Source: Hofstenia miamia (taxonomy: Eukaryota; Xenacoelomorpha; Acoela). From it: a DNA stretch of 64,000 bases. Position 1 is the first letter of the stretch, and each line of letters starts with the position of its first letter. The position numbers and the translations under genes are program-made. The stretch covers positions 520,749 to 584,748 of the forward strand of contig SCFE01000070.1 in NCBI GenBank assembly GCA_004352715.1. Reading direction: 5' to 3'. The notes beneath the pieces are model-generated. The model ran no database searches, was not told the DNA's origin, and saw nothing but the letters and a program-made list of their open reading frames with translations. Positions 1 through 11,300 of this stretch are shown piece by piece.

Positions 1-689
1 TTACAAATTTACTATTATTTTTACCATAGCGGTATTCAGAATTTGTGATTTGACACAAATATAAATTTTTTAGAAGTGCTAAATCGTTTGCTGACTTATT
101 GAAAATCATTGTCTCTAATAATTAGGACTGCATCCTTTTTCGAAGCATAGTAAAATCAAGCCAGTTACTAAATATTTGCAATGCACACTTTTAGCATTAT
201 AAAAAATTTCAACCAACATTTCCTATATCAGCTAGATTTCAGAAGTCAAATCAATATTGATTTTAAATTTAAGGTTAAGTGAGATTTTTACAAATTAAAC
301 CAATCTGTTTCGTTGTCAAATGTTATTTCGATCAAGCAAAGTAGTATTCACTATGGAAACAAGTCTCGCGAATTTTTAACCTATTAAGTCATTATTGAGA
401 CTGGCTATAAGAATTGTTGCTCCACAGATCTCCACGTGCTAATATTTCATCGCACTCCCACGGCAAGGATGTTCAAAAGATGAAAATATATTTGCAGGTT
501 TACAACCATAATATTTTAAAGTTTTTGTTAAGAACTTAGTGGTGTTTTAAGTGAACGACTTATCGACAAATTTGTCAACTGGTGAAAAACCATGCGAATT
601 CAAAATGTTCTATAGACAAATCAAACATAAATAAAATAGTTTTAAGATGTATGAAAGAAAACATTTCTGTTTTAATTAAATAATCTTAC
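1..689. other. CLK intron, no exon seen
   Basis: No continuation of the kinase (DFG or activation-loop codons) was found on the minus strand, and there is no other convincing coding sequence. It is most simply the intron after CLK exon 4. Confidence 0.5.
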
Positions 690-908
690 GTCTATAAGGT
701 CCAACGAAAAGCATATTCTCGGGTTTAAGATCGGTGTGTGTTAACTTATGAGAATGAAGAAATCCGACTGCACGAACGAGTTGTGCGCCAATATCCCTCA
801 CTTCTCTAATTGTATAGGAGATGTAGCCTCTCTGCCGCATAACTTCAAATACACTCTGACCAAGTAATGGAAAAACTAGGCAAGCATGCCCATGCCATTC
901 AAATGAAG
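690..908 (-). CDS. CLK: CLK kinase, exon 4 (catalytic loop HTDLKPEN)
   Basis: Encodes the kinase hinge and catalytic loop. Visible are SSFEWHGHACLVFPLLG (hinge side), then a helix with LVRAVGFLH, then HTDLKPENMLFV. HTDLKPEN, with Thr before Asp, is diagnostic for CLK/DYRK-related LAMMER kinases; Asp is the catalytic base and Asn binds Mg. Acceptor TTTAG at 909-911 and donor GTAAGA at 684-689 are clear. Remaining exons (DFG, activation loop, LAMMER motif) are not visible at 1-689 and must lie beyond the left edge, so the gene is partial here. Confidence 0.9.
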
Positions 909-1038
909 CTAAATAACATACATTTTAAGGCATATATTTCACGATAAACTCGTATATTAATTTGGAATTTAAAAAACTTATAATCGCTGCAACTCAATTG
1001 AGGAAACTATATACAAGAACAGTATACTGAACACTTAC

Positions 1039-1150
1039 AAATTAGTTTAACACAGCCATATTCTCCATGTGGATCCCACTCTGCAAGTTTGTTTAGAACA
1101 TTAACTTCGTAGGCAGCAGCTGTGCGATATTTCTTTACCCTTCGTATTAT
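1039..1150 (-). CDS. CLK: CLK kinase, exon 3 (alpha-C helix region)
   Basis: Joins in phase 0 to exon 2, giving VALK-IIRRVKKYRTAA, matching the CLK pattern where the VALKII strand is followed by a basic stretch and the alpha-C helix. YEVNVLNKL contains the helix glutamate expected to pair with the ATP lysine. It ends with a GTAAGT donor (phase 1). The upstream intron is about 1.1 kb (1151-2279), and I see no other coding exon in it. Confidence 0.85.
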
Positions 1151-2279
1151 CTAAAATAATGTATACTATTATATATTACTAATTCATCACAACAGATGTG
1201 TTAGCACTCATAATAACGACATTTCATTATTATACTCTTACAGTAATCTACTTAATATATTTAGTTGTCCGAATATTACAATTTTTTATCATACGACGAT
1301 AGCATAAGTTGAGGCTACAGCTAGACAATTTTACTAATTATTACATCACACTTATTAACAATTTCCATAGACCAATGCTACTCAAACTCCGGTACACGAG
1401 CACTTGGCTGCCAATACCCGGTCAATTAGGAGAAATTTGTTTTATGTTAATCAGAAGGTTTATATAATAATTTTTAGGCAACGATAAGGTTCAAACTGCT
1501 TTCCCAGCTATAGCCTGTTTGGTGGGCCTATAGATAATAATAATGTTTGTGACTTGCATTTATGTGTATTTGTTACAAAAGTAATAATGACTTTGCTCTT
1601 GTCTTTTTTCGCAAATTGACCAGCACGCCACGTGAGGGAAGGTGCTGGGCCGGTACACGACACAAAAAAATTTGAGTAACACTGCCATAGACCACTCCAA
1701 ATTCGTAGATAGTTAAAATAGCAGTGAAAATACATAATAGCATAATACTGAAATGTAAATTTTAAATTTTGCATATCATATCGTTATAAAAGATACATCT
1801 AAGTTTTGATACATAAAATCTACATTCATGTAAAAAGGCAGAAAGTTTTTTCGCAAACATGTATGAATTTTGTGCGTTTAAAGATATCTTTAAGAAATAT
1901 TTAATATTAACTGTATTGAAAACCGCGATGATACTAACACATTCAAACAGCCATATGAATAAATAAGATAATTCAACCTATAACTATGGAGATAGAAGTT
2001 TCTTTTAATATACAGTAGTTCTTGATTTTGTAAATTACTAATTTTAAATTAATTTGAGGTAAATGTTTGTTTCAAATTTCAATTTAAAAGTTGCTGATTT
2101 ATTGATGCCTAGTGTAGCACTCTAGGTTTATGAACAAGTTAAAACTTTGCGCAGAATGTGGGGATCATACAACATTAACAATCGAGGCAAAATACTATAA
2201 TTATTTAACGCAACTTTGGAAATTTTGAACTTTGAATTGAGAAAATTATAAAGCATAAAACAAAAATAGTATATCTGAC

Positions 2280-2470
2280 CTTTAATGCAACATTTGACTT
2301 TGAATCTTCCTGTTTAGATTCTGTATCTATACACCGCAATACCCTACCAAAAGTACCCTCGCCTAATTGAGTGCGTACAACATATCTATTATGATAAACT
2401 CCATCTCCTTTTTGATATTGAAAGTGACCGTCTGAATCGACAGGTGGAGCACTTCTCGAAACAACAGTAT
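2280..2470 (-). CDS. CLK: CLK kinase, exon 2 (glycine-rich loop and ATP lysine)
   Basis: Continues the CLK gene after an 81-bp intron with a TTTTTAG acceptor. It encodes the linker typical of CLKs (DGHFQYQKGDG), then the kinase glycine-rich loop LGEGTFGRV and the VALK motif whose lysine binds ATP phosphates. The LGEGTFG form is the CLK/LAMMER signature loop. The exon enters in phase 1 and leaves in phase 0 at GTCAGA. No frameshift or stop is present, so this part looks functional. Confidence 0.88.
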
Positions 2471-2551
2471 CTAAAAATATAAATAAAAATATAATATAAA
2501 AATATAATAAATTTCCAAAAAATTGAGAAAACTTTATTTACAATATTAAAC

Positions 2552-2852
2552 CTGTTGATCCTCTTTGAGAACTTCGATGACGATTATGGGCACGATGAGA
2601 AGAACTGGAAGAAGACGACCTTCGTGTATAAGAATGTTTAATGGGAGAACGAGATTTGTGTCGATAGTAATAATCATCATGTTTTCGACGACGATATGTC
2701 TTATAATATTTATGGCTATGTCTTGAACGACTTCGCGATCTCCGACGACGCAATGAGTCATAAAAGTATCGATAACACGCTTCAAAATCCTCTTCAAATT
2801 CACGGTAATATTTTCCACTATAGAAACGTTCCGAATAAGGGGAACGAGGCAT
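2552..2852 (-). CDS. CLK: CLK/LAMMER dual-specificity kinase, exon 1 (RS-rich N-terminus)
   Basis: First coding exon of a CDC2-like kinase. These enzymes phosphorylate SR splicing factors in the nucleus. The start is the ATG at 2852 (MPRSPYSERF...), chosen because CLK proteins begin with a basic, Tyr/Arg/Ser-rich stretch; an upstream in-frame Met exists 10 codons earlier but its leader looks unlike the family. About 100 residues follow, rich in Arg-Ser dipeptides (RRRRSRSRSRHSHK), Tyr and a run of serines, as expected for the RS-like regulatory region. The exon ends in phase 1 at a GTTTAA donor, a weak site, but the phase joins perfectly to the next exon. A serine/arginine splicing factor was considered; the kinase exons downstream settle the call. 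Confidence 0.85.
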
Positions 2853-3068
2853 TTCTAAATGTAATTTAGAGATTAACAACAAATAGCAAATAATAATGAA
2901 AATACAATTGTTAAAAATTACAAAGTAAAATCACAACATTCCACATATTATACTGTCAATTTAAAGTGAATGGAGGCGAATGTAAACTAGTAGTAAATCC
3001 TAACATGGAATAATAAGAAGGAATTGATTTGCAGCTTAATAGTAATGTGCCGATCAAAACTTCATATA

Positions 3069-4106
3069 AATAAATTTATATATATATATAAATCTATATA
3101 TATATANNNNNNNNNNNNNNNNNNNNNNNNNNNNNNNNNNNNNNNNNNNNNNNNNNNNNNNNNNNNNNNNNNNNNNNNNNNNNNNNNNNNNNNNNNNNNN
3201 NNNNNNNNNNNNNNNNNNNNNNNNNNNNNNNNNNNNNNNNNNNNNNNNNNNNNNNNNNNNNNNNNNNNNNNNNNNNNNNNNNNNNNNNNNNNNNNNNNNN
3301 NNNNNNNNNNNNNNNNNNNNNNNNNNNNNNNNNNNNNNNNNNNNNNNNNNNNNNNNNNNNNNNNNNNNNNNNNNNNNNNNNNNNNNNNNNNNNNNNNNNN
3401 NNNNNNNNNNNNNNNNNNNNNNNNNNNNNNNNNNNNNNNNNNNNNNNNNNNNNNNNNNNNNNNNNNNNNNNNNNNNNNNNNNNNNNNNNNNNNNNNNNNN
3501 NNNNNNNNNNNNNNNNNNNNNNNNNNNNNNNNNNNNNNNNNNNNNNNNNNNNNNNNNNNNNNNNNNNNNNNNNNNNNNNNNNNNNNNNNNNNNNNNNNNN
3601 NNNNNNNNNNNNNNNNNNNNNNNNNNNNNNNNNNNNNNNNNNNNNNNNNNNNNNNNNNNNNNNNNNNNNNNNNNNNNNNNNNNNNNNNNNNNNNNNNNNN
3701 NNNNNNNNNNNNNNNNNNNNNNNNNNNNNNNNNNNNNNNNNNNNNNNNNNNNNNNNNNNNNNNNNNNNNNNNNNNNNNNNNNNNNNNNNNNNNNNNNNNN
3801 NNNNNNNNNNNNNNNNNNNNNNNNNNNNNNNNNNNNNNNNNNNNNNNNNNNNNNNNNNNNNNNNNNNNNNNNNNNNNNNNNNNNNNNNNNNNNNNNNNNN
3901 NNNNNNNNNNNNNNNNNNNNNNNNNNNNNNNNNNNNNNNNNNNNNNNNNNNNNNNNNNNNNNNNNNNNNNNNNNNNNNNNNNNNNNNNNNNNNNNNNNNN
4001 NNNNNNNNNNNNNNNNNNNNNNNNNNNNNNNNNNNNNNNNNNNNNNNNNNNNNNNNNNNNNNNNNNNNNNNNNNNNNNNNNNNNNNNNNNNNNNNNNNNN
4101 NNNNNN
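3069..4106. repeat. (TA)n tract with 1000-N gap
   Basis: A (TA)n tract at about 3074-3106 runs into exactly 1000 N (3107-4106), a size typical of a placeholder gap. ORFs drawn through it are meaningless. Confidence 0.95.
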
Positions 4107-4200
4107 ACATAACACCAATATATGTGGTGAGCGTTACAAAGCACCAATATATATGAAAATTTTATTACAAATCACCAATATATATGTATATATATATATA
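4107..4200. repeat. ~30-bp minisatellite at gap edge
   Basis: Three copies of CACCAATATATRTG spaced 28-30 bp apart, with GTTACAAA between them, abut the gap. A related repeat is found at 53459-53519 in the opposite orientation. The gap probably hides a longer array. Confidence 0.7.
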
Positions 4201-4239
4201 AATGAATGACTTAATTTAGCCGCTGAAGGCATACACTAC

Positions 4240-5130
4240 GAAAAATAAAAAACAAGTCAGGGTTTACGGACTGTGGGGACAGTCACAGGAGATGAAATAC
4301 TATTAGATGGAATAGTAGGCGAAGTTGGAGAAGGGCTCACCAAAGAAGAAAGACATCAAAGAAATCAATCGCTGTTGGGGGGTTGAGAGTCAAGATGTAA
4401 TTAGCAGCAGTACAAGCACGATTGAAAAACGAGTGAATGGTGCGATGTTTCGTGGGACGACGAATGGAGAAAGTGACATCATCACAGCGAGTAGAGCGGA
4501 AATTAGAGAACTCAATGTCCAATATGCGAGTGAGCAAGCGATTGAACAGGAGATCACAGGCATGGAAGTAGAGTGACAGTGGGAGAGTAGAGAATTTCAG
4601 AAGGATGTCTTTGTATGGAAAGGGAAGGCCACCAAAAATGGAGAAGCATAGAGAACAATGGCGCGAGGAATGTACTTGAACAAAGAGTTTCACAGCAGCC
4701 TAAAAGGGAAAGCGTGGGGAATTAGCTTTGCGGAGACGTAAGGACACATGACCAGACCAATTTAATTTAGCAGCAAGTTGAACTCCAAGATGAGTATGAT
4801 GAGGAGAAAAGTCTACAGGAAGAGGCAGATCAGAAGGGGGAGATATAGAAAGGAAATTCCATGTCTTGGTTGGGCTAAAATCAAGATGGTTAACAGAAGA
4901 CCAAGTAGCCAAAAGCCCAAGATCATATGTAATATTGGAGGCAAAAGAACTACCAAAGTTGAAAATCCCAGTATCATCAACGTACAGTAGACAGGATGAG
5001 TTGAGGACAGATTGAGGAAGGTCGTTGATAGCAATAAGGAAAAAAAAACAGCACCACTAGAGACAAGAGCAGGGGAAGAAATAGACGAGCTGATTTTGAC
5101 ACACTGACAACGATTGGACAGGTAAGGCTA
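4240..5130 (-). mobile_element. Decayed non-LTR retrotransposon reverse transcriptase (CR1/Jockey-like)
   Basis: Read on the minus strand, the region around 4955-5040 gives INDLPQSV followed by YVDDTGIFNF, the reverse-transcriptase active-site motif (usually F/YADD). The same frame continues through LATWSSVNHLDFSPTKTWN and GVQLAAKLNWSGH, the conserved segment after the active site in Jockey/CR1-type elements. The GVPQG block normally just upstream is damaged, and frames shift several times between 4240 and 4700, so the copy is dead. Only the RT C-terminal half and downstream part are recognisable. The clade assignment is an inference from the spacing of these motifs. Confidence 0.7.
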
Positions 5131-5390
5131 AAACAGCGATGAAATCAGCATCAAAGCTAAATAAACTTAATTTGCATAATTAACCAAATTCGTAGCATGC
5201 GGTACGTATTTAAGGACAATACCACAAATAAATTTAAATTCATAAAAAAATTATATATTATTAAACAAATTACACGATCTAAAAGTATATTTTTGCAAAT
5301 CTATACATGTTTAGTTTAAATCAAGTACTTACCTTAGGCGAAATTTCCAAATACATTTTGATAAAATATAAATATATTAATTTCGATTAC

Positions 5391-5561
5391 TCAATGTGCT
5401 TTACTCGTATTATAACAACTAATATATTTTAAGCATTGCACCCAATTATCACCGGTAGTCTTTGCACATGTCTTGCAAGTATTGACATTTTCTGACACCA
5501 AAGCATTTCGTCTTGGGCCAACTTTCTTGGAGCCACCACGGCTACTCTCCGGTTTTGACAT
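5391..5561 (-). CDS. Small cysteine-containing ORF (possible first exon)
   Basis: A 56-residue ORF with a lysine/arginine-rich start (MSKPESSRGGSKKVGPRRNA) followed by C29-x2-C32, W40, C43 and C49. CxxC followed by W-V-Q-C resembles the first half of a PHD-type zinc finger, but the second half is missing. Possible splice donors lie within the ORF end (AGTAAAGC) and downstream (AAGGTAAGT at about 5330-5337), so it may be an exon of a longer gene or a transposon fragment. I do not recognise the family. Confidence 0.3.
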   Translation of the reverse strand: MSKPESSRGGSKKVGPRRNALVSENVNTCKTCAKTTGDNWVQCLKYISCYNTSKAH

Positions 5562-5599
5562 AGCTAAATCTAAAACCTAACTAAACTGTACATTATATT

Positions 5600-7140
5600 T
5601 AGGCTTTGTTAGAGAAGTTTTTGTGTATAAATATAAAGAATATTGGATTGAATGTTTATAAACATTCTTTTGTTTTAAAAATCTTTTACAATAAGAATAG
5701 AAATAATGAATTATAGTCCCTGTTCGAATGATTAAAGCCCACCTTAAATTTCTCTCATGCCTTTTTGATGAGTGTGCGGCGCCCTCGATTGCCCACATTA
5801 TTTAACGCAACGGCTAACGCTGAATTGAATCAATTTCTTTAAGCTATTGCACCTTTGTGATTAAAATGGTTATTACAACCGAACAACCAATAGATTTAAA
5901 TTTCAAAACTAGATACTTTATTAAATCTACTAAGCAATTATGATTTGTTGAGTCAAACATAATTGAAGAACGAGTTAATTGACAAAATTGTCAAATCGAT
6001 TGCTTTAGAATTGTGTTAAGATGAACTACGTTTTGTTAGATACAAAACAAGTGAAATGATGCTGCTTTTGATAATTGTTTTATGAAGAATCCGTTAAACG
6101 ACACTACAAAAGCAAAGATACAAACGGAAAATAAAAAGACGATTTCTACATTCTTCAATTATAAAAGGCCCTATGTTGAGTCCCTTATACATGTTCAATA
6201 AGCATGAAAATATATAAGTTTAGACGTTATACTTAATTCATATAGCACTTATAGCAACATTTATTAAAATTTTCAGTAACAATTGCATATCGACAGGCCC
6301 ATGGTTATTGCACACACCGATACTGTACATCCGCACTATTGAAATTATATTTATAAAAATATTATATGTATATTTATGCATAAAAAATTTATGCAACGAG
6401 GTCACGCTAGCTATAAATCCGGTACTACTCGGTAAAAAAATATGAAAATAAATAATAATCGGTAGAACAAATTCTTAGAAAGTTTCAATTTATTTAAAAA
6501 TCAAGTAAGAAAGACTTGATTTACACTAAAAACTGTATAGATTTACATAAATGTACATCTATATCTTAAATATGTACCCCGTGCTAACGTGTGCTAAGAA
6601 TTTGGTTAATTATGCAAAGTTATTGGCGTATGTACATTTTTTAAGCTTTTTACGTGTTATTGAATTTCTCATCGTTTTTTTGCATCGAACTGTTAGAATA
6701 TACTTCAAGCAGTCGTGCACTTTAAGTAGCACGCATTAACAGAGATATGTAAATATTAAAATTAATTACTGACTTATCAAACCAAACTTTAATTGTACGC
6801 AAAATTTGTAATGTTCCTCGTAAACATTATTACATAATACCTCGAGCTAATAATTACAACTAAAATTCAATTCTGTTGAAAGTTATAATTGAAATTAATC
6901 AATATTCAATTAATGACTTAAATTGCTCTAAAGATATTCCACAAATAATGAATAAATAAAATACATCGATAATAATATACATCGATAACGGCATGCATGT
7001 TCATACATGATTAATCGAAATACGTAACAATCATATTATATATTTCACTTTTAACAATTAAATAATGTAAATTATGTTTAGAAAAACATGTAAGTTCAAA
7101 TGGCTAATTTACAATTAGGATGTTCACAAAACAAAGTCGC
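5600..7140. other. AT-rich intergenic DNA, nothing recognised
   Basis: Only short ORFs without family resemblance. CpG is at normal local frequency (for example the cluster of CG near 6960-7030), in contrast to the block that starts just to the right. Confidence 0.5.
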
Positions 7141-7414
7141 ATTATTTAACAATAATAATATGTTTGCTAAAATATCATTCTGTCATTTAGGAGTACACAA
7201 ATTATCATGATTTAAAATTTCTTATTAAACATTTACAAAAATCACAGTATATAAGAGCTCTAAGATTTCAAATCTTTGATATCAATGGTATTAGCTTCAT
7301 GCATACCATCTAAATTGATTTCAATTGATAAGCAAGATATTGGCATTAATTTATGAAAGAAAACTGTATGACATCAATGTATTATAAACAGGGCTTCCCA
7401 TTTTGCTGTTAATA

Positions 7415-8351
7415 GTGTAGAATTGTGGGGGAGCTCTGGCTACTCTAGCAGTACTGGGAAACCCAAAAGTTAAGATCAAAGGTTGCAGAGCTTACCATTG
7501 TTGAGAGTGACCCACATTCCAACAAAGAAAGAAACATTGGTGGTTCACTGATTCATTTAAGCAAAACAGAAATTCCATAGAGAACAGACTTCCAGCAGAG
7601 ACCAATTCACACAGCATTAAGCTGAAGCCATATCCATGAAGCCATCCTTACTTGCCAAGGTGCTAATTGTATGTCTCCAGTATTAATTTCTAGCTCAATA
7701 AACAATTTATCTCAGAGTTCTATTATTTCAGTTCATGAAAATAAATAAAAAACAAAAGACACATAATTGCTGTGCACTCACATTTGCCAACAGCATAGTA
7801 TATTTGCAGTGTGTTAATATTATGTGCATGTATGAATTGATCAAATAAAAAGTTGTTATTCCCTACACCTACCCATAACCTACAGTGACAATGATTCAGG
7901 CTGTCACCATTAAGGAGCTATTTGTCAGCCCAGACCCAGTGCAGTTTCCTCCTGAATTGTTGCTGGATCTTAAGCAATAATTATCATAACCAAATCCTTG
8001 ATGACAAATATAAAAGGGATTACTACATAATAAAAATCAGAAAAGATAAAATGTGGTTGGAGGAAGACAAATTTATTGTGTGCTTTGCTACAGTTTCCTC
8101 AGATATTTAATACAAAATTCTGTAAATTATTACCTGGTTAGTAGTAAAAACAAGCAATCACATGTAATTTGAACCAAGGGGACAAATATAAATTTTATTG
8201 AATAACTTGAAAATGCTTATAAATTGATTTAAAAGAAATCAATATAAATTGATAGCACCAAATCATCAAATCCAGATGTCAAAAAGATGTAACACTATTT
8301 TCAGAGTGCCAAATCATTAAAAGGAAAAATTGGCCTCTGAGTGACTCTACA
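7415..8351 (+). mobile_element. TA-flanked inverted-terminus element, copy A
   Basis: One of five copies of a ~0.95 kb family. The left end GTGTAGAATTGTGGGGGAGC is preceded by TA, and the right end is GAGTGACTCTACA; its complement TGTAGAGTCACTC matches the left ends of copies D and E. Shared internal landmarks are GGGGAGCTCTGGCTACTCTA, a CATTCCAACA segment, TTGTTGCTGG, ATTACCTG and CAAGGGGACA. It encodes no protein and is therefore a non-autonomous DNA transposon. TA flanks suggest a Tc1/mariner-type target, but the autonomous partner is not seen. Confidence 0.7.
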
Positions 8352-11300
8352 AAAGCTAAAGAAGTTGTTAACAGCAAAGAGCAATCCCTTTGATTTTCAA
8401 AGCAGTTGTTAAGAGCTGCAATGTTTTCTTTGATAAAAAATAAAAAATTCATAGATTAGCTCCAATATTGTATGGATAGAAGCAGGAATGTATGCTAGGT
8501 ATTTTGATGATTTTGATAAATGTGAAAATATTGTAAAAAACTTAAAAAATGCATTCCCAATTTTGTTTTTAAAATATTAACATTTTTTATTGAACATTTT
8601 ATTATTTAGCCAATCAAGAGCATTTTGGAAACCTGTGGTGGATGCATTCTACCATGTCAACCTTTTGCATTTGCCACTGAATAGGGGACAATAAAATTGA
8701 TTCTAAATTGAGTTAAAAGAATGAAACTATTAATATTAAGCTGGATCTTCAAGGCAAATTTTAAAATGGATGATGTATCTACTAGGCATAAAAGCCAAAA
8801 AACAAATATAAACATGAATAAAAGCATTAGTAAAAATACAAAAAGTCATCAAATTGCATTGCTATATACAATTTATCAAAAAATATATTACCCAATTTAT
8901 TATATGTTTTGAAAATTGTACCAAAAGATAAAGAGTAAAAAATTAAAAGTTATTACCCTCACAGCACACAACATATTGTGAAGTGTCTCATGTTAATATT
9001 CATAAGTCTCAAAATATAAATTATATTTTAGTACATTAAAACACCCCCTATGAATGAGGTTTTTTGATATATTCTGGCTGCAATTATCTTTATAAATTAT
9101 TTTAGCACTTGTTTGAAATTTGACCATCTTTGATGCACTTTTGAAGGGATTGAAAGGCATTGATATAGGGTGAAAACAAAGATATTAGGTAACATGCATT
9201 AATTTTATTGGCTGTTTTAAACAGTACTTGGTTGCCATTTGTTTAAACAGCTTGCAGCTGCTAAAAAAGTGCTGTTGGAGCCTTAATTATTAAACTAATG
9301 TAGTGACTGATGAGAGGAAAAGATTTTAATTAGACTGTATTTCATGCAGTCTGAAATGCTTTGCAGAAATATTTATATTCAAAATTAGCACATTCAACCT
9401 ACAAAATACAATAATTTAATAATTATTTTGGTTGTTTTAATGTTGTTTATAGTTGTTTCATACTTTTGTTTGTTGCAGCAACCATTAATATCATAATAAC
9501 AACTTTAGTAATAAATAATCAGTGAGAAGATGCTTTCAAATGAAACTCACTTTCATATTTTTATTACAAGATTTTTTATATAAAAAAGGATTTGTAAAAC
9601 CTTTTTAGAAATTCTTAATTTATTCATGAATATTTGGACACCTTGATATTGAGTGTTAAATAAAATAATTTACAAATGAGCAGAAGAGATTTTTCATGAC
9701 ATAAGAAAGTGCTATTTCAAAATTGTGCTTAATTTTAGATTTTTACGTTTTTGTTAAATTTGGCAGATTTTTTTGCTCATATTTATCATTTATATACAAG
9801 ACATTCATTTAAATCTTTAGCAAATATTTGTATTTAATATCCAATTTTGTGATCTTACATATTTTTAGCTATAACTCAGAGACTGTTTTTTAGATAAACT
9901 AGTAATAATTTTATCTGCTATAAAACTAAGTAACCTACAATTTAAATAATAACAAGCAGGCAATGCTAGAAAATTAAATATTACAATATATCATAAATAA
10001 TATAAATCATTTATACATCAAAATAGCTGTTCAATAGTAAATGCATTTTCAAATACATGTTTAGTCAAATGTTCTTTATGCTTTTATTGTCTTTTTAGAG
10101 TTTTATTTTGCAGTTCCTGAATAACCCTATCTTATCTAGAGGTGGCATGATTTGACCCCTCTTCCATATTTTTAGATATAACTCAGACACTGTTTTTTAA
10201 ATATACTATCCTTCTATGATTTTTTCTTTAACTTGTTCTGCAACTTTTGATGAAATATTATTCAGATGGGGTCAAGGGTTTGAAAGTTATAGAAATTTAA
10301 AAAAGTCCATGAAAAACAGACATTTTTTGAAGATTTATAGTATAAGACCTTCAAATGTAAAGGCTCTCAATTAAAACTAATGCATTATTTTCTGTGCAAA
10401 ATTATAACTAAATTATTTTTTACTTGCATATTAGGCCTTTCTCTTGATTCCTTTTTGATCTACTTTGCATATATTGTGGCAAATTCCACTTTCAGCAAAA
10501 AGACTATTTCAACAATATTATTATGAAATGCATAATTTTTAATTATACAATAATTATTGCATAATTTGAAATTTCCCTTGCTTAGTGTCAGGTCAGATTT
10601 GACAATCTGTGTGATCTTAAATATTCAAATTCTCTTGTGCAGTTCTGTTTATTGAATTTTTTAATATACAAAAAGTCCAATGAGGGACCTTCATGTTGTT
10701 TATTATTTATTATTACAGCACAAATTCCTTCAGTTTTTGTTTAATTAACACCACTCTCTTATGCTTTGAATATCTCATTTTTGTAATTCAACATTCATTA
10801 AAGTTTAGTTAACCTTTATTATCTGGTGTTTATTAATTTTCTAAGAATCCTTTTCTAAATTTCTTGAAGTGCTGACCCAGGTGCCATGCAGTAGCACAGC
10901 TTTGTAAGTTCATTCCATCAGCACTTCAGTAGGTATAGGGATAGGGAACTTACACATGCTCTTTGTTTCAATATTTCAACTATTTTTGCAGTCACCTAAA
11001 TTGCATGAGCTGAGACTGCACTGAGTGTAGGTTTAACTTGCACATAGGATACACTATACACCCAAGAACTCATAGGGTCTCTCTCTCTTTTAGTGTAGAG
11101 CTCTTGTCTGATATGACTCTGTCTATGAGGTTTTTTGTATCAGGTCTTTCTCTACCTGATCTCCCATATTTATTTAAAGCTTACAGATAGGTTCATTTGA
11201 GTAGGTTAATTATATTACTGCAACATTGGCAAATCAAGTTCCTGAAGACAATACATTTCCTGCCAATGGCACAATATCCCTCCCCTGGACCAATCAAACA

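Noticed and set aside
2546-2818. Second minus-strand ORF over CLK exon 1
   Set aside because: Out-of-frame shadow of the RS-rich coding exon.
3024-4147. Long ORFs across 3.0-4.1 kb on both strands
   Set aside because: They consist of runs of N read as open codons between (TA)n tracts; the same applies to those at 22.6, 29.1, 35.0, 37.8, 39.0, 53.0, 56.8 and 60.5 kb.
4778-4990. Plus-strand ORF over the reverse transcriptase region
   Set aside because: Antisense shadow of the minus-strand RT, whose YVDD and downstream blocks are recognisable.
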